From positions 3,486,501 through 3,550,500 of the forward strand of contig NZ_CP041091.1 in the NCBI RefSeq assembly GCF_006494815.1: a stretch of DNA of 64,000 bases, given 5' to 3'. Under the pieces are notes generated by a model. The model did no database searches and was not told where the DNA came from. It worked only from the letters and a program-made list of their open reading frames with translations. This DNA comes from Nocardioides sambongensis. Lineage in GTDB: Bacteria; Actinomycetota; Actinomycetes; Propionibacteriales; Nocardioidaceae. A program made the translations under genes and the position numbers. Below are positions 51,445-59,533 of this stretch, one piece after another (position 1 is the first letter of the stretch; each line of letters opens with the position of its first letter).

Positions 51445-52434
51445 TCAGTGATCGTCGGTGTGGCGGTGCGGGTCGTCGCGCTGTGGGGCGGTGCTCGCGC
51501 CGGACCCGTCGGCTGCGGTCCCACCCGTGGACAGCGTGAAGGCGGCGGTGCGCACCTCGCCGTCGTGGCGGAAGTCGAGGAACAGGTGGTAGGTGCCCTG
51601 GCTGGGGACGGTGGCGACGAAGGTGACCTCCGGCCCGGGCTCGGTGATGCCGTCGCCGGGGACCCCTTCGGGATGGACGTGCAGGTAGGCCAGGTCGCCG
51701 GAGCGCAGTGCCACCAGGTGGCCGTAGGCGCCGAGGTAGGGCTGCAGGTCGGTGACCGGTACGCCGTCCTCGGTCACCCGCACCGTCAGCTCGGCGTCGC
51801 TGCCGGGCACCAGGTCGCCGGCGAGGGTCACCCGATAGCCGTCGACGGTGGTGGTGCGGGAGGTGGCGCGCTGCTCGCCCGCCCGGAACGGTCCGTCGAC
51901 GGACAGGTCCGCGCCGAGGGTGAGCGGGTCGGCCCCGGTGGCCCGGAAGTCGGCGAAGAGCCGCCAGCTGCCGGAGGTCAGGTCCAGCGCGGTGGACCAG
52001 GTGCCGGTCCGCCGGTCCAGGGTGGGGTGCACGTGCTGGAACCCGGTGGCGTCGCGCCGTACGGCGATCAGGTGCAGCCTGCGGTCGTGGGCGACGTCGT
52101 AACGGGTGAGCGCCGCCCCGTCGGGACCGGTGATCGTGAAGGTGACCGGTCGGGCCCGGCCGGCGCGGACCTCGGTGCGGTCGAGCACCAGCGTGTAGCC
52201 GTCCTGGGAGACCATCAGCCCGCCGGGCGTCCCGGCCGACGCCGTACCGGCGGGGACCGTGCCCCCGGCGTGGTCGTCGTGCCCGTCCTCCGCCGTGCCG
52301 GCGTGGCCGTCGTCATGGCTCTCGACGGCGACCGCGTCCTCGACCGGACCGACCGCGCGGCCGAGCAGGAAGGTGACGCCGAAGACGGCGGCGATCGCGG
52401 CGGCGAACGCGGCCAGGCGCAGCGAGGTGGTCAT
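51445..52434 (-). CDS. membrane-anchored His-rich protein of the copper operon
   Basis: 329 residues. One N-terminal membrane helix (LAAFAAAIAAVFGVTFLLG), then a His/Asp-rich linker (SHDDGHAGTAEDGHDDHAGG), a beta-rich extracytoplasmic domain with repeated strands (YDVAHDRRLHLIAVRRDATG, FQHVHPTLD, YLGAYGHLVALRSGDLAYLHVHP, TYHLFLDFRHDGEVRTAAF) and a His-rich end (DDPHRHTDDH). Two HVHP motifs and the His tails suggest metal binding outside the membrane. It is commonly found between copZ and copA in actinobacteria, but the function has not been established as far as I know. Confidence 0.8.
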   Translation of the reverse strand: MTTSLRLAAFAAAIAAVFGVTFLLGRAVGPVEDAVAVESHDDGHAGTAEDGHDDHAGGTVPAGTASAGTPGGLMVSQDGYTLVLDRTEVRAGRARPVTFTITGPDGAALTRYDVAHDRRLHLIAVRRDATGFQHVHPTLDRRTGTWSTALDLTSGSWRLFADFRATGADPLTLGADLSVDGPFRAGEQRATSRTTTVDGYRVTLAGDLVPGSDAELTVRVTEDGVPVTDLQPYLGAYGHLVALRSGDLAYLHVHPEGVPGDGITEPGPEVTFVATVPSQGTYHLFLDFRHDGEVRTAAFTLSTGGTAADGSGASTAPQRDDPHRHTDDH

Positions 52435-52444
52435 CGCGGCCGGC

Positions 52445-52651
52445 TCAGGCGAGCTGGTAGCCGGCCTCCTCGACGGCGGCCTTGACCGCGGTGGCGTCGA
52501 GGGGGGAGGCGCTGGTGACGGTGACGGCTCCGGTGGCCAGGTCGACCTCGACGTTCTCCACGCCGGCGATCTCCTGGACCTCCTCGGTGACCGAGGCGAC
52601 GCAGTGGCCGCAGGTCATCCCGGTGACGGTGTAGGTGCTGGTCTGGCTCAT
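52445..52651 (-). CDS. copZ: copper chaperone, heavy-metal-associated domain
   Basis: 68 residues, a single HMA fold: YTVTGMTCGHCVASVTEEV with Cys14 and Cys17, then VENVEVDLATGAVTVTS and AVEEAGYQL. It should carry Cu(I) to CsoR or CopA. ATG at 52651 follows GAGAGGAACATCGCC; the longer open frame upstream belongs to csoR in another phase. Third position of the operon is 10 nt downstream. Confidence 0.93.
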   Translation of the reverse strand: MSQTSTYTVTGMTCGHCVASVTEEVQEIAGVENVEVDLATGAVTVTSASPLDATAVKAAVEEAGYQLA

Positions 52652-52695
52652 GGCGATGTTCCTCTCGCGGGACGGGTCGGGTGCGGGGCCGGCGC

Positions 52696-53003
52696 TCAGG
52701 AGCGCACCAGGCGGGCGATGGCCTCGGAGGCCTCCTTGAGCTTGATCTGCGCCTCGTCGCCCCCTCGTGGACGGCATTCACCACGCAGTGGGCGATGTGC
52801 TCGTCGAGCAGGCCGAGGGCGACCGCCTCGAGGGCCTTCGTCATCGCCGAGACCTGGGTGAGGATGTCGATGCAGTACTTCTCCTCCTCGACCATCCGCT
52901 GCAGCCCGCGGGCCTGGCCCTCGATCCGGCGCAGCCGCTTCAGGTAGTCGCCCTTGGTGTTGTTGGCGATGTAGCTGTGCTGGTGGGTGGTCTCGTCGGC
53001 CAT
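52696..53003 (-). CDS. csoR: CsoR-type copper-sensing repressor (frame change near the end)
   Basis: About 102 residues when joined. Helical DUF156 fold: YLKRLRRIEGQARGLQRMVEEEK, then the Cu(I) ligands Cys (KYCIDILTQ), His and Cys (DEHIAHCVVNAVHEG). After HEG the frame moves; one extra G in the run near 52758 gives GDEAQIKLKEASEAIARLVRS and the stop at 52696, the normal C-terminus. ATG at 53003 follows GAAGGACGCCCG. It should repress this operon until copper binds. Confidence 0.88.
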
Positions 53004-53040
53004 CGGGCGTCCTTCGTACGGCGGCTGGTGTCTCCCGAAC

Positions 53041-53069
53041 ACCATACCCCCCTACCGTATTCGAGACAA
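53041..53069 (-). promoter_or_regulatory. csoR operon promoter with CsoR-type operator
   Basis: Minus strand: TTGTCT (53064-53069), a 17-bp spacer, TATGGT (53041-53046). The spacer contains ATACGGTAGGGGGGTAT (53044-53060), a G-rich pseudo-palindrome with ATAC/GTAT ends of the form bound by CsoR repressors. Binding would block the promoter. Confidence 0.72.
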
Positions 53070-53139
53070 CAGCGTGGATCGCCGCCGTAGCGCCCCGCCC
53101 GGCCCCGGCTGCTCGTCCGGCCCCGGCTGCTCGTCCGGC

Positions 53140-53658
53140 TCAGCCGGTGCGCCGCCCGGCGAAGGCCGCGATCCGGGTGTAGGCGTCGGCGCCGTCCGGG
53201 GCCGGCTGCTCCGGGGCGAACGCGGCGCCGCGCTTGTCCGGGGTGAGGTTCGCGGCCATGAACGCGCGACCCTGCTCCGCGACCTGAGGGTCGAGCTCCT
53301 CGGTGCCGCGGCCGAGCGCCATCGCCAGGTCCCAGCTGTGCACGGCGTACTCCCCGAGCATCCAGTCGGGCGGGCCGGCCTCCTCGCCGGCCTCGACGCG
53401 CGCGTCGAGCAGGTCGGCCCCGGCGGCGGCGAGCGCCTCGGCGAGGTCGCCCTCGACGGCGGGGGGCGGCGTCGACCAGTCGACCTCCTCGCCGCGGGCG
53501 CCGTCGGCGAACCGCTGGGTGGTGGCGACGACGTGCTCGCTGAGCTGGGCGGCGGACCAGTCGCTGCACGGGGTGGCTGCGTCGGGCTGACGCTCGGCGT
53601 CGCGGATCAGGGTCTCGATCTGCTGCAGCGCGGTCTGGAGGAGTGCGTCATCGCTCAT
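53140..53658 (-). CDS. TIGR03086-family (maleylpyruvate isomerase/DinB-like) protein
   Basis: 172 residues. Four-helix DinB-like fold: LQTALQQIETLIRDA, TPCSDWSAAQLSEHVVATT, a middle helix and VHSWDLAMALG near the end, with His residues in SEHVV and VHSWD at the usual metal-ligand positions. Specific role unknown; many mycothiol-dependent enzymes share this fold. ATG at 53658 has TACGTT 7 nt upstream, so the message may be leaderless. Confidence 0.82.
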   Translation of the reverse strand: MSDDALLQTALQQIETLIRDAERQPDAATPCSDWSAAQLSEHVVATTQRFADGARGEEVDWSTPPPAVEGDLAEALAAAGADLLDARVEAGEEAGPPDWMLGEYAVHSWDLAMALGRGTEELDPQVAEQGRAFMAANLTPDKRGAAFAPEQPAPDGADAYTRIAAFAGRRTG

Positions 53659-53753
53659 GGCGACCAACGTAGGTCTCCGCGCCGACAGGCGGAACCTGCT
53701 GGGGCGTGATGGGTAGCGTCGGTCGTGGACCGCCCCCGACCAAGGAGCAACCC

Positions 53754-53969
53754 GTGGACCTCTTCGAGATCGACCAGACCCAGCGCCTGCGCCGCGAGGA
53801 CGCCGCGGCCCGGCTCCATGCGCTCGCCGACGCGCTCGCCCGGCACAACTCCGTGCAGTTCGAGCGCAACGGCCACCGGATCACCGTCGACGTGCCCGAC
53901 GAGGTCGAGCTCAAGGTCGAGGTGGAGATCGGGGAGGAGAACGAGCTCGAGATCGAGCTCACCTGGTGA
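53754..53969 (+). CDS. amphi-Trp domain-containing protein
   Basis: 71 residues: LFEIDQTQRLRREDAAARLHALADAL, shown here as QRLRREDAAARLHALADAL, then SVQFERNGHRITVDVPDEVELKVEVE and IELTW. This is the short amphipathic-Trp repeat protein of unknown function. GTG at 53754 follows AAGGAGCAACCC, which decides it over upstream ATGs. Ends overlap the convergent MFS gene by 11 bp. Confidence 0.82.
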   Translation: MDLFEIDQTQRLRREDAAARLHALADALARHNSVQFERNGHRITVDVPDEVELKVEVEIGEENELEIELTW

Positions 53970-55200
53970 GTCGTCGCGGCTGGTCCGCGACCCGGCGCAG
54001 GGCGACCCGACTGCCGACGGCGAGGGCGGCGGAGGCGACGGCGACCGCCGCGAGAGCGGCGTCGAGGCCGCCGAGTGCTGCGGTGAGGGCCAGGATCAGC
54101 AGCGGGCAGAGGAACTCCCCGAAGAAGAGCGCCGCCGTCCAGAGACCGGTGCCGCGGCCGCGCTGCTCGTAGCCGAGGCCGGAGAGAGCCCAGACCAGCA
54201 GGGTGGGCAGCAGCAGACCGGTGCCGGCCGAGGCGATCACGGCACCGATCACGATGACCGGCACCGCCGGTGCCGCCGCGACGACGAGCAGGCCGACCCC
54301 GGCCAGACCGAACGCGACCGGCAGCAGTGTGGCGGTGCCGCGCCCGGAGATCCGGCCGAAGGTGAAGGCGCCGGCCGCGGTCGCCGCGGAGGCCAGCGCG
54401 GTGACCCCGCCGATCGCCGGCACGGCCGTGATGCCGGCCTCGTCGAGCACGTAGGGCAGCTGCACGATCGGGGTGTAGAAGACCACGCCGCCGAACAGGG
54501 TGACCAGGCACGGCGCGAGCAGCGACCGGATCGGCAGCGGGGGCAGCGACTCGGCCGTCGTCGTGCCGCTCGCCGTCTGTGTGTCGGCGGGGTTGCGCGG
54601 CTGCCACAGCAGGGTGGCGGCGAGGACGGCGAAGACGAGGCTGGAGGCGTACAGCCAGAACGGGGCGCGCCAGCTCTGCGCACCGAGCGCGCCGCCGAGC
54701 GCGAAGAAGAGGGTCGCGGACAGCGAGGCGAAGACGGTCTGCAGCCCGAGCCAACGGTCCCGCTCGCTGCCGGAGAAGTAGTCGGCGACCAGCGTGGTGC
54801 AGCAGGTCATGATCGCGGCCTCGGCGACACCCACCCCGGCGCGGGTGAGCACGATGGCGGGCAGGCCGTCCACCCAGATCGGCGCGGTGCCGAAGCCGGC
54901 GTAGACCACCAGCCCCACGATCAGCAGGCGCTTGCGACCGAAGCGGTCGACGATGCTGCCGGCGAAGGGAGCGAGCAGGGCGATCATCAGCGCCGGCACG
55001 GTCAGGGTCAGGGGCACCAACGCCTTCGCGGCCCCCTCCTCACCGAAGTGGTCCTGCATGGCGGGCAGCACCGGTGCGAGCAGCACGGCCCCGAGGATCG
55101 GCAGGCAGCTCATGAACATCAGCAGCAGGCCCTGCGGGCGCCCGGCGGTCCGGGGCGCCGCGTCGCTCGACGCGGCGGGGGTGAGGAGGTGGTCCGACAT
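53959..55200 (-). CDS. MFS transporter of the catabolic cluster
   Basis: 413 residues, 12 membrane helices, intact. The loop 2-3 signature is GSIVDRFGRKRLLIVG; other family segments are AGVGVAEAAIMTCCTTLVADYF and GRISGRGTATLLPVAFG. ATG at 55200. It lies directly downstream of the LysR gene, with two GTGAC-N4-GTCAC palindromes in the 121-bp spacer. Import of the aromatic substrate degraded by the divergent operon is the natural guess; export cannot be excluded. Confidence 0.88.
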   Translation of the reverse strand: MSDHLLTPAASSDAAPRTAGRPQGLLLMFMSCLPILGAVLLAPVLPAMQDHFGEEGAAKALVPLTLTVPALMIALLAPFAGSIVDRFGRKRLLIVGLVVYAGFGTAPIWVDGLPAIVLTRAGVGVAEAAIMTCCTTLVADYFSGSERDRWLGLQTVFASLSATLFFALGGALGAQSWRAPFWLYASSLVFAVLAATLLWQPRNPADTQTASGTTTAESLPPLPIRSLLAPCLVTLFGGVVFYTPIVQLPYVLDEAGITAVPAIGGVTALASAATAAGAFTFGRISGRGTATLLPVAFGLAGVGLLVVAAAPAVPVIVIGAVIASAGTGLLLPTLLVWALSGLGYEQRGRGTGLWTAALFFGEFLCPLLILALTAALGGLDAALAAVAVASAALAVGSRVALRRVADQPRRLTR

Positions 55201-55239
55201 CTGTGACTCCGGTGGGATCAGGTGGGCCCGAGACGGCTT

Positions 55240-55284
55240 GTGACGGGTGTCACCGCGGAGCCTGACCTGCGTGACTGCCGTCAC
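55240..55284. promoter_or_regulatory. two tandem palindromes, GTGAC-N4-GTCAC
   Basis: GTGAC-GGGT-GTCAC (55240-55253) and GTGAC-TGCC-GTCAC (55271-55284) start 31 bp apart, about three helical turns, ahead of the MFS gene. Identical arms and spacer length point to one dimeric regulator. The protein is unknown: LysR sites usually have T-N11-A instead. Confidence 0.6.
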
Positions 55285-55321
55285 GGAAGTCGATGATGTT
55301 GGCAGGTGGTATTCGTCTGGC

Positions 55322-56237
55322 TTATGTCCCCAGGTCGGCACCGACCTCCCTCATCACGGTGCGGAGCCAGCGGTGTCCCGGATCGGCGCGCAGCGACGGG
55401 TGCCACCACATCGCCTCCTTGAGGGGCACTGCGTCCCACGGGCAGGGCAGGGCGCGGACCCGGGTGCTGGGGGCGAGCCGGTCGGCCAGGCGTCGCTGCA
55501 GTACGGCGACCCGCTGGGTGCTGCCGACCAGGAACGGGACGGCGAGGAAGCTGTCCACGGTCAGCTCGATCCGGGGCTCGACGCCGAGCATGTTCAACTG
55601 GCGCGCCGCGGGGGCGAACGCCGTCGGCAGGTCCCACATCACCACCCACGGCAGGGCGGCCACGGTCTCCATGGTGAGCTCGTCGCCGACCAGCTCGTTG
55701 TCCTCGCTGACGATGCACACCCAGGTGTCGTCGTACAGGTCGGTGGCGGGGACGTCGTTGAGGAAGCCGTGGGGAGCAGCAGCCCGTCGATGGCGCGCAG
55801 GTTCTCCATCGGGTGGTCGACCACGGTGGGCAGGGTCTGCACCATGCGCAGCCGCACGCCGGGGGCCTCGGTGGTGAGTCGCCGGACCAGGTGCTCCCCG
55901 AAGACGGTCATCGCGTAGTCGGAGATCATCAACGTGAACTGGCGCTCGGACGTCGACGGATCGAACTCGGGGAGGCGTCGAAGACCCGGTGCACGCCCTG
56001 CAGCGCGGGCTCGGTCCGGGTGCGGAGCTGTTGCGCGAGGGGGGTCAGCTCGTAGCGGTTGCCGGTGCGGTGCAGCAGCTCGTCGCCGAAGTGGCGACGC
56101 AGCCGACCGAGCGCGGCGGAGACGGCGGGTTGGCTCAGCCCCAGGCTCTCCGCGGTCCGGGTCACGTTGCGCTCCCGCAGCAGCGTGTCGAGCGTGGGCA
56201 GCAGGTTGAGATCGAGGTTCCGCAGCGATCCGGGCAT
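55322..56237 (-). CDS. LysR-family regulator, NodD-like (two frame changes)
   Basis: About 306 residues when joined. DNA-binding domain LNLLPTLDTLLRERNVTRTA, LGLSQPAVSAALGRLR; then an effector domain in three frame segments: up to GVHRVFDA, then PEFDPSTSERQFTLMISDYA to GLLLP, then HGFLNDVPATDLYDDTW and onward to the stop at 55322. The breaks near 55975 and 55772 each need one C in a C run. NodD/NahR-type LysR proteins activate aromatic catabolic operons; the divergent monooxygenase operon is the expected target. A TATACT -10 box 6 nt from the ATG marks a leaderless gene. Confidence 0.87.
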
Positions 56238-56243
56238 GGGAGC

Positions 56244-56249
56244 AGTATA
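56244..56249 (-). promoter_or_regulatory. -10 box of a leaderless promoter for the LysR gene
   Basis: Minus-strand TATACT, then GCTCCC (6 nt), then the ATG at 56237. The 143-bp space to the divergent monooxygenase start must also hold the operon promoter; GGTGACC (56295) and GGGTCAC (56333) words there are possible regulator contacts. Confidence 0.6.
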
Positions 56250-56380
56250 AATCCGGTGGATGGAGATGATCAGCAGCTAGCGGTTCCCTGATGGGGTGAC
56301 CGGCACGCACAGTGGTCGCAGTCACAGACCTGGGTCACACCCGGTCCGCGTTCCTTCCCCTCGAACCATGGAGATGTGCC

Positions 56381-57511
56381 GTGCCCGCTGTCCGCAACGT
56401 GCTCGTCGTCGGTGCCGGTGCCGCCGGCGCCGCCACCGCTATCCTGCTCGCCGAGCAGGGTGTCTCGGTCGAGCTGATCGACATCAAGCCGGACGTCAGC
56501 GCGTTGGGCTCCGGGATCACCCTGCAGGGCAACGCACTGCGCGAGCTGCGGGCGCTGGGCGTCTGGGACCGGGTCTCCGCGCTCGGCTACGAGTTCAACC
56601 AGCTCGGCATCCGGCTCCCCGACCCGAACGCGACCGTGGTCGCCGAGATCTCCGAGATCCGCACCGGCGGCGACGACCTGCCGGCGACGATGGGGATGTA
56701 CCGGCCCGACCTCGCCCGGATCCTGGTCGACCGGGCGGTCGAGGCCGGGGCCAAGGTGCGGTTCGGCACCACCTACACCGAGCTGGCCCAGGACGCCGAC
56801 GGAGTCGACGTCACCTTCGCCGACGGCTCCTCGGGCCGCTACGACCTCGTCGTCGGAGCCGACGGAGTGCGGTCCTGGACCCGGCGCCAGCTCGGCATCG
56901 ACCTGGAGACGCGGTCCACCGGCATGGGCATCTGGCGGGTCTTCGCACCCCGCCCCGCGGCGGTGACCCGCACCGACCTCGTCTACGGCGGTCCGGCGTT
57001 CATCGCCGGCTACTGCCCGACCGGCGAGGACACCCTCTACGCCTACCTGGTCGAGGCTGCCCAGGACCGCAGCACCCTCTCTCCCGAGGAGTCGCTGCAG
57101 GTGATGCGCGGGCTCGCCGAGGGCTACCACGGCCCGTGGGACGAGATCCGGGAGTCGCTCACCGACCCGGAGCGGATCCACTACACCTGGTTCGAGACGC
57201 ACGTCCTCGACGCTCCCTGGAACCGCGGCCGCGTGGTGCTGATCGGCGACGCGGTGCACGTGTGTCCGCCCACCATCGCCCAGGGAGCGGCCCAGGCGCT
57301 CGAGGACGCCGCGGTGCTCTCCGAGCTGCTGCTCGCCGCCGACCGACTCGACCAGGACCTCTGGACCGCGTTCACCGACCGGCGCCTTCCCCGCGCACGC
57401 GAGGTCGTCGCGGCCTCGGTGCAGGTCGGCCAGTGGCTGCTGGACGGCGAGCAGGGCGACGTACCCGGTCTTCTCGCCGGGATCTCCTCGATGCTCCGCG
57501 ACCCCGCCTGA
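56381..57511 (+). CDS. FAD-dependent aromatic monooxygenase
   Basis: 376 residues of the class A flavoprotein hydroxylases: N-terminal Rossmann GAGAAG (11-16) in NVLVVGAGAAGAATAILLAE, the DG motif DLVVGADGVRSWTR, and the FAD-ribityl motif VVLIGDAVHVCPPTIAQGAA. These enzymes insert one oxygen atom into an aromatic ring next to an existing hydroxyl or ring nitrogen, using NAD(P)H. First gene of a five-gene operon; it probably makes the diol cut by the next enzyme. GTG at 56381 begins the conserved N-terminus. Confidence 0.92.
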   Translation: MPAVRNVLVVGAGAAGAATAILLAEQGVSVELIDIKPDVSALGSGITLQGNALRELRALGVWDRVSALGYEFNQLGIRLPDPNATVVAEISEIRTGGDDLPATMGMYRPDLARILVDRAVEAGAKVRFGTTYTELAQDADGVDVTFADGSSGRYDLVVGADGVRSWTRRQLGIDLETRSTGMGIWRVFAPRPAAVTRTDLVYGGPAFIAGYCPTGEDTLYAYLVEAAQDRSTLSPEESLQVMRGLAEGYHGPWDEIRESLTDPERIHYTWFETHVLDAPWNRGRVVLIGDAVHVCPPTIAQGAAQALEDAAVLSELLLAADRLDQDLWTAFTDRRLPRAREVVAASVQVGQWLLDGEQGDVPGLLAGISSMLRDPA

Positions 57512-57540
57512 CCCCTCCCGAACTCACCAAGGAGACCTCG

Positions 57541-58533
57541 ATGACCGAGACCGACCCCACGACGGCCGCCGCCGTCAACGCCCCGCTGGACGACAACGGC
57601 GAGCGGCTGATCACCCACCTGCGCCACGTCGACCTGGCGGTGCCGGACTACGACAAGCAGCTGCAGTTCTACACCGAGACCTGGGGCCTGAAGGCCGAGA
57701 CCACCGACGAGGGGATCTCGTTCCTGGCGGCCGAGGGCTCCCCGGAGAACTACTCGGTCCGGCTGCGCCGGGCCGACGAGAAGCGCCTGGACCTGATCTC
57801 CTTCGGCGCGGCCACCGCCGAGGACGTGGACCGGATGGCGCAGCGACTCGCCTCGGGCGGGGTGAGCCTGGTCAGCGAGCCGGACAAGCTGCAGACCCCC
57901 GGTGGCGGCTACGGCTTCCGCTTCTTCGACATCGACGGCCGCACCGTGGAGATCTCCTCCGACGTCGCGGTCCGTCAGCACCGCAAGATCGAGGAGGGTG
58001 AGTCGATCCCGGTCAAGCTCTCCCACGTGGTGATCAACGGTCCCGAGCCGGAGAGGACCGTGGCCTTCTACGAGAAGTACATGAAGTTCGCGCTCTCCGA
58101 CACGCTCGCCTCCCCGCACATGGGTGAGGTCATGTGGTTCATGCGGACCAACCCCGCCCACCACAGCCTGGCCATCGCCCGCGGCCCGCACGTCTCGCTG
58201 CACCACGCCTCGTTCGAGATGCGCGGCATCGACGAGTACATGCGCGGCACCGGGCGGTTGATGCGCGCCGGCGCACGCAAGATCTGGGGACCCGGTCGCC
58301 ACATGGCCGGCAACAACACCTTCAGCTACTTCTTCGACCCGCACGGCAACACCGTCGAGTACACCACCGAGCTGGAGAACCTCGACGAGGACAGCTGGCA
58401 CCCGCACATCTACGACTTCTCCGACCCCGAGGTCACCGACCAGTGGGGCACCGCGAACCCGATGAACGAGCTCGTGGCCAAGGAGTCGTTCAACGACCCC
58501 GACCGCGGCGTCTTCGTCGCACCTCCGGTCTGA
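57541..58533 (+). CDS. extradiol ring-cleavage dioxygenase (VOC superfamily)
   Basis: 330 residues, two-domain type I extradiol fold. Likely metal ligands are in the C-terminal domain: His in VKLSHVVING, His in VSLHHASFEM and Glu in GNTVEYTTELEN. GPGRHMAGNNTFSYFFDPHG matches the second-domain pattern of catechol 2,3-dioxygenases. It should open a catechol-like or dihydroxy-heteroaromatic ring beside the hydroxyls. Starts 29 nt after the monooxygenase with AAGGAGACCTCG before the ATG; its stop overlaps the next ATG. Confidence 0.9.
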   Translation: MTETDPTTAAAVNAPLDDNGERLITHLRHVDLAVPDYDKQLQFYTETWGLKAETTDEGISFLAAEGSPENYSVRLRRADEKRLDLISFGAATAEDVDRMAQRLASGGVSLVSEPDKLQTPGGGYGFRFFDIDGRTVEISSDVAVRQHRKIEEGESIPVKLSHVVINGPEPERTVAFYEKYMKFALSDTLASPHMGEVMWFMRTNPAHHSLAIARGPHVSLHHASFEMRGIDEYMRGTGRLMRAGARKIWGPGRHMAGNNTFSYFFDPHGNTVEYTTELENLDEDSWHPHIYDFSDPEVTDQWGTANPMNELVAKESFNDPDRGVFVAPPV

Positions 58534-59510
58534 TGCGGCTCGCCACCTACGTCGCCGCCGGCGACGCGACGCTCACCGAGCGGGTCGGACTGGTCGAGGG
58601 GGAGGGTGCCGCGACCGTGGTCCGGGCGCTGCCCACCGGGGCCACGATGCGTGACCTGGTCGCCGCCGGCCTCGAGGAGGTACGACGCCTCGCCGCCGAC
58701 GCGGGAGCGCCGGTGCCGCTCGCCGAGGTGACGCTCCGGCTGCCGCTGCGGCCAGCCGGCGTCCGCGACTTCGTCGCCTTCGAGGAGCACGTCGAGGGCG
58801 TCCGCCGCAGCGTCGACGGCACGTCGGGCGTCCCCGACGCCTGGTACGACGCGCCGACGTTCTACTTCACCAACCCGCACGCCCTGATCGCCGACGGCGA
58901 GGAGGCCCCGTTCCCGGCCCGGTCGGTCGCGCGTGACTTCGAGCTCGAGGTCGCGGCGGTCGTGGGTCGCGAGGGCTCCTCGCTCGGCGTCGAGGAGGCG
59001 GGCGAGGCGATCTTCGGCTACACGATCATGAACGACTGGTCGGCCCGCGACCTCCAGGGCCGCGAGATGCAGGTCGGCCTGGGGCCGGCCAAGGGCAAGG
59101 ACTTCGCGACCACGCTGGGGCCCTGGATCGTCACCGCCGACGAGCTGGGGCCCTATGCCGATGAGGACGGTTTCCTCGCCCTCGGCTGCACCGTCGAGGT
59201 CAACGGCGTCGAGATCGGGCGCGACCTGCTCTCCAACATGGGCTGGACGTTCCCCGCGATGGTCGCCTACGCCTCCCGCGACAGCCGGGTCGTCCCCGGC
59301 GACGTGCTCGGCTCCGGCACCACCGGCAACGGTGGCTGCCTCGCCGAGCTGTGGGGCCTGCGCGGCACCCAGGAGCCGCCCCCGCTGGTCGACGGCGACG
59401 TCGTCACGCTGCACGTCGAGGGCATCGGCTCGATCAGCAACCGCATCGTCAGCGGCCCACCGGCCCCTGCACTCCCCCCGTTCCGCCGCCCCACCCGCAA
59501 GCGGCCCTGA
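58533..59510 (+). CDS. fumarylacetoacetate hydrolase (FAH) family protein
   Basis: 325 residues. FAH-family signatures: VRDFVAFEEHV, FYFTNPHALIADGE, ELEVAAVVGREG, GYTIMNDWSARDLQ and GSGTTGNGGCLAEL; Glu/Asp residues in these form the Mg site. Members hydrolyse or decarboxylate ring-opened dioxo acids, which fits a step after extradiol cleavage. ATG overlaps the dioxygenase stop (TGATG). The last 20 residues are Pro/Arg-rich. Confidence 0.9.
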   Translation: MRLATYVAAGDATLTERVGLVEGEGAATVVRALPTGATMRDLVAAGLEEVRRLAADAGAPVPLAEVTLRLPLRPAGVRDFVAFEEHVEGVRRSVDGTSGVPDAWYDAPTFYFTNPHALIADGEEAPFPARSVARDFELEVAAVVGREGSSLGVEEAGEAIFGYTIMNDWSARDLQGREMQVGLGPAKGKDFATTLGPWIVTADELGPYADEDGFLALGCTVEVNGVEIGRDLLSNMGWTFPAMVAYASRDSRVVPGDVLGSGTTGNGGCLAELWGLRGTQEPPPLVDGDVVTLHVEGIGSISNRIVSGPPAPALPPFRRPTRKRP

Positions 59511-59533
59511 CCAGCACAGAAGGTAGATCACAG

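Noticed and set aside
55321-56325. Treating the LysR gene as a true pseudogene
   Set aside because: Each break is repaired by one C in a C run and all domains are conserved, so base-call deletion is more likely.
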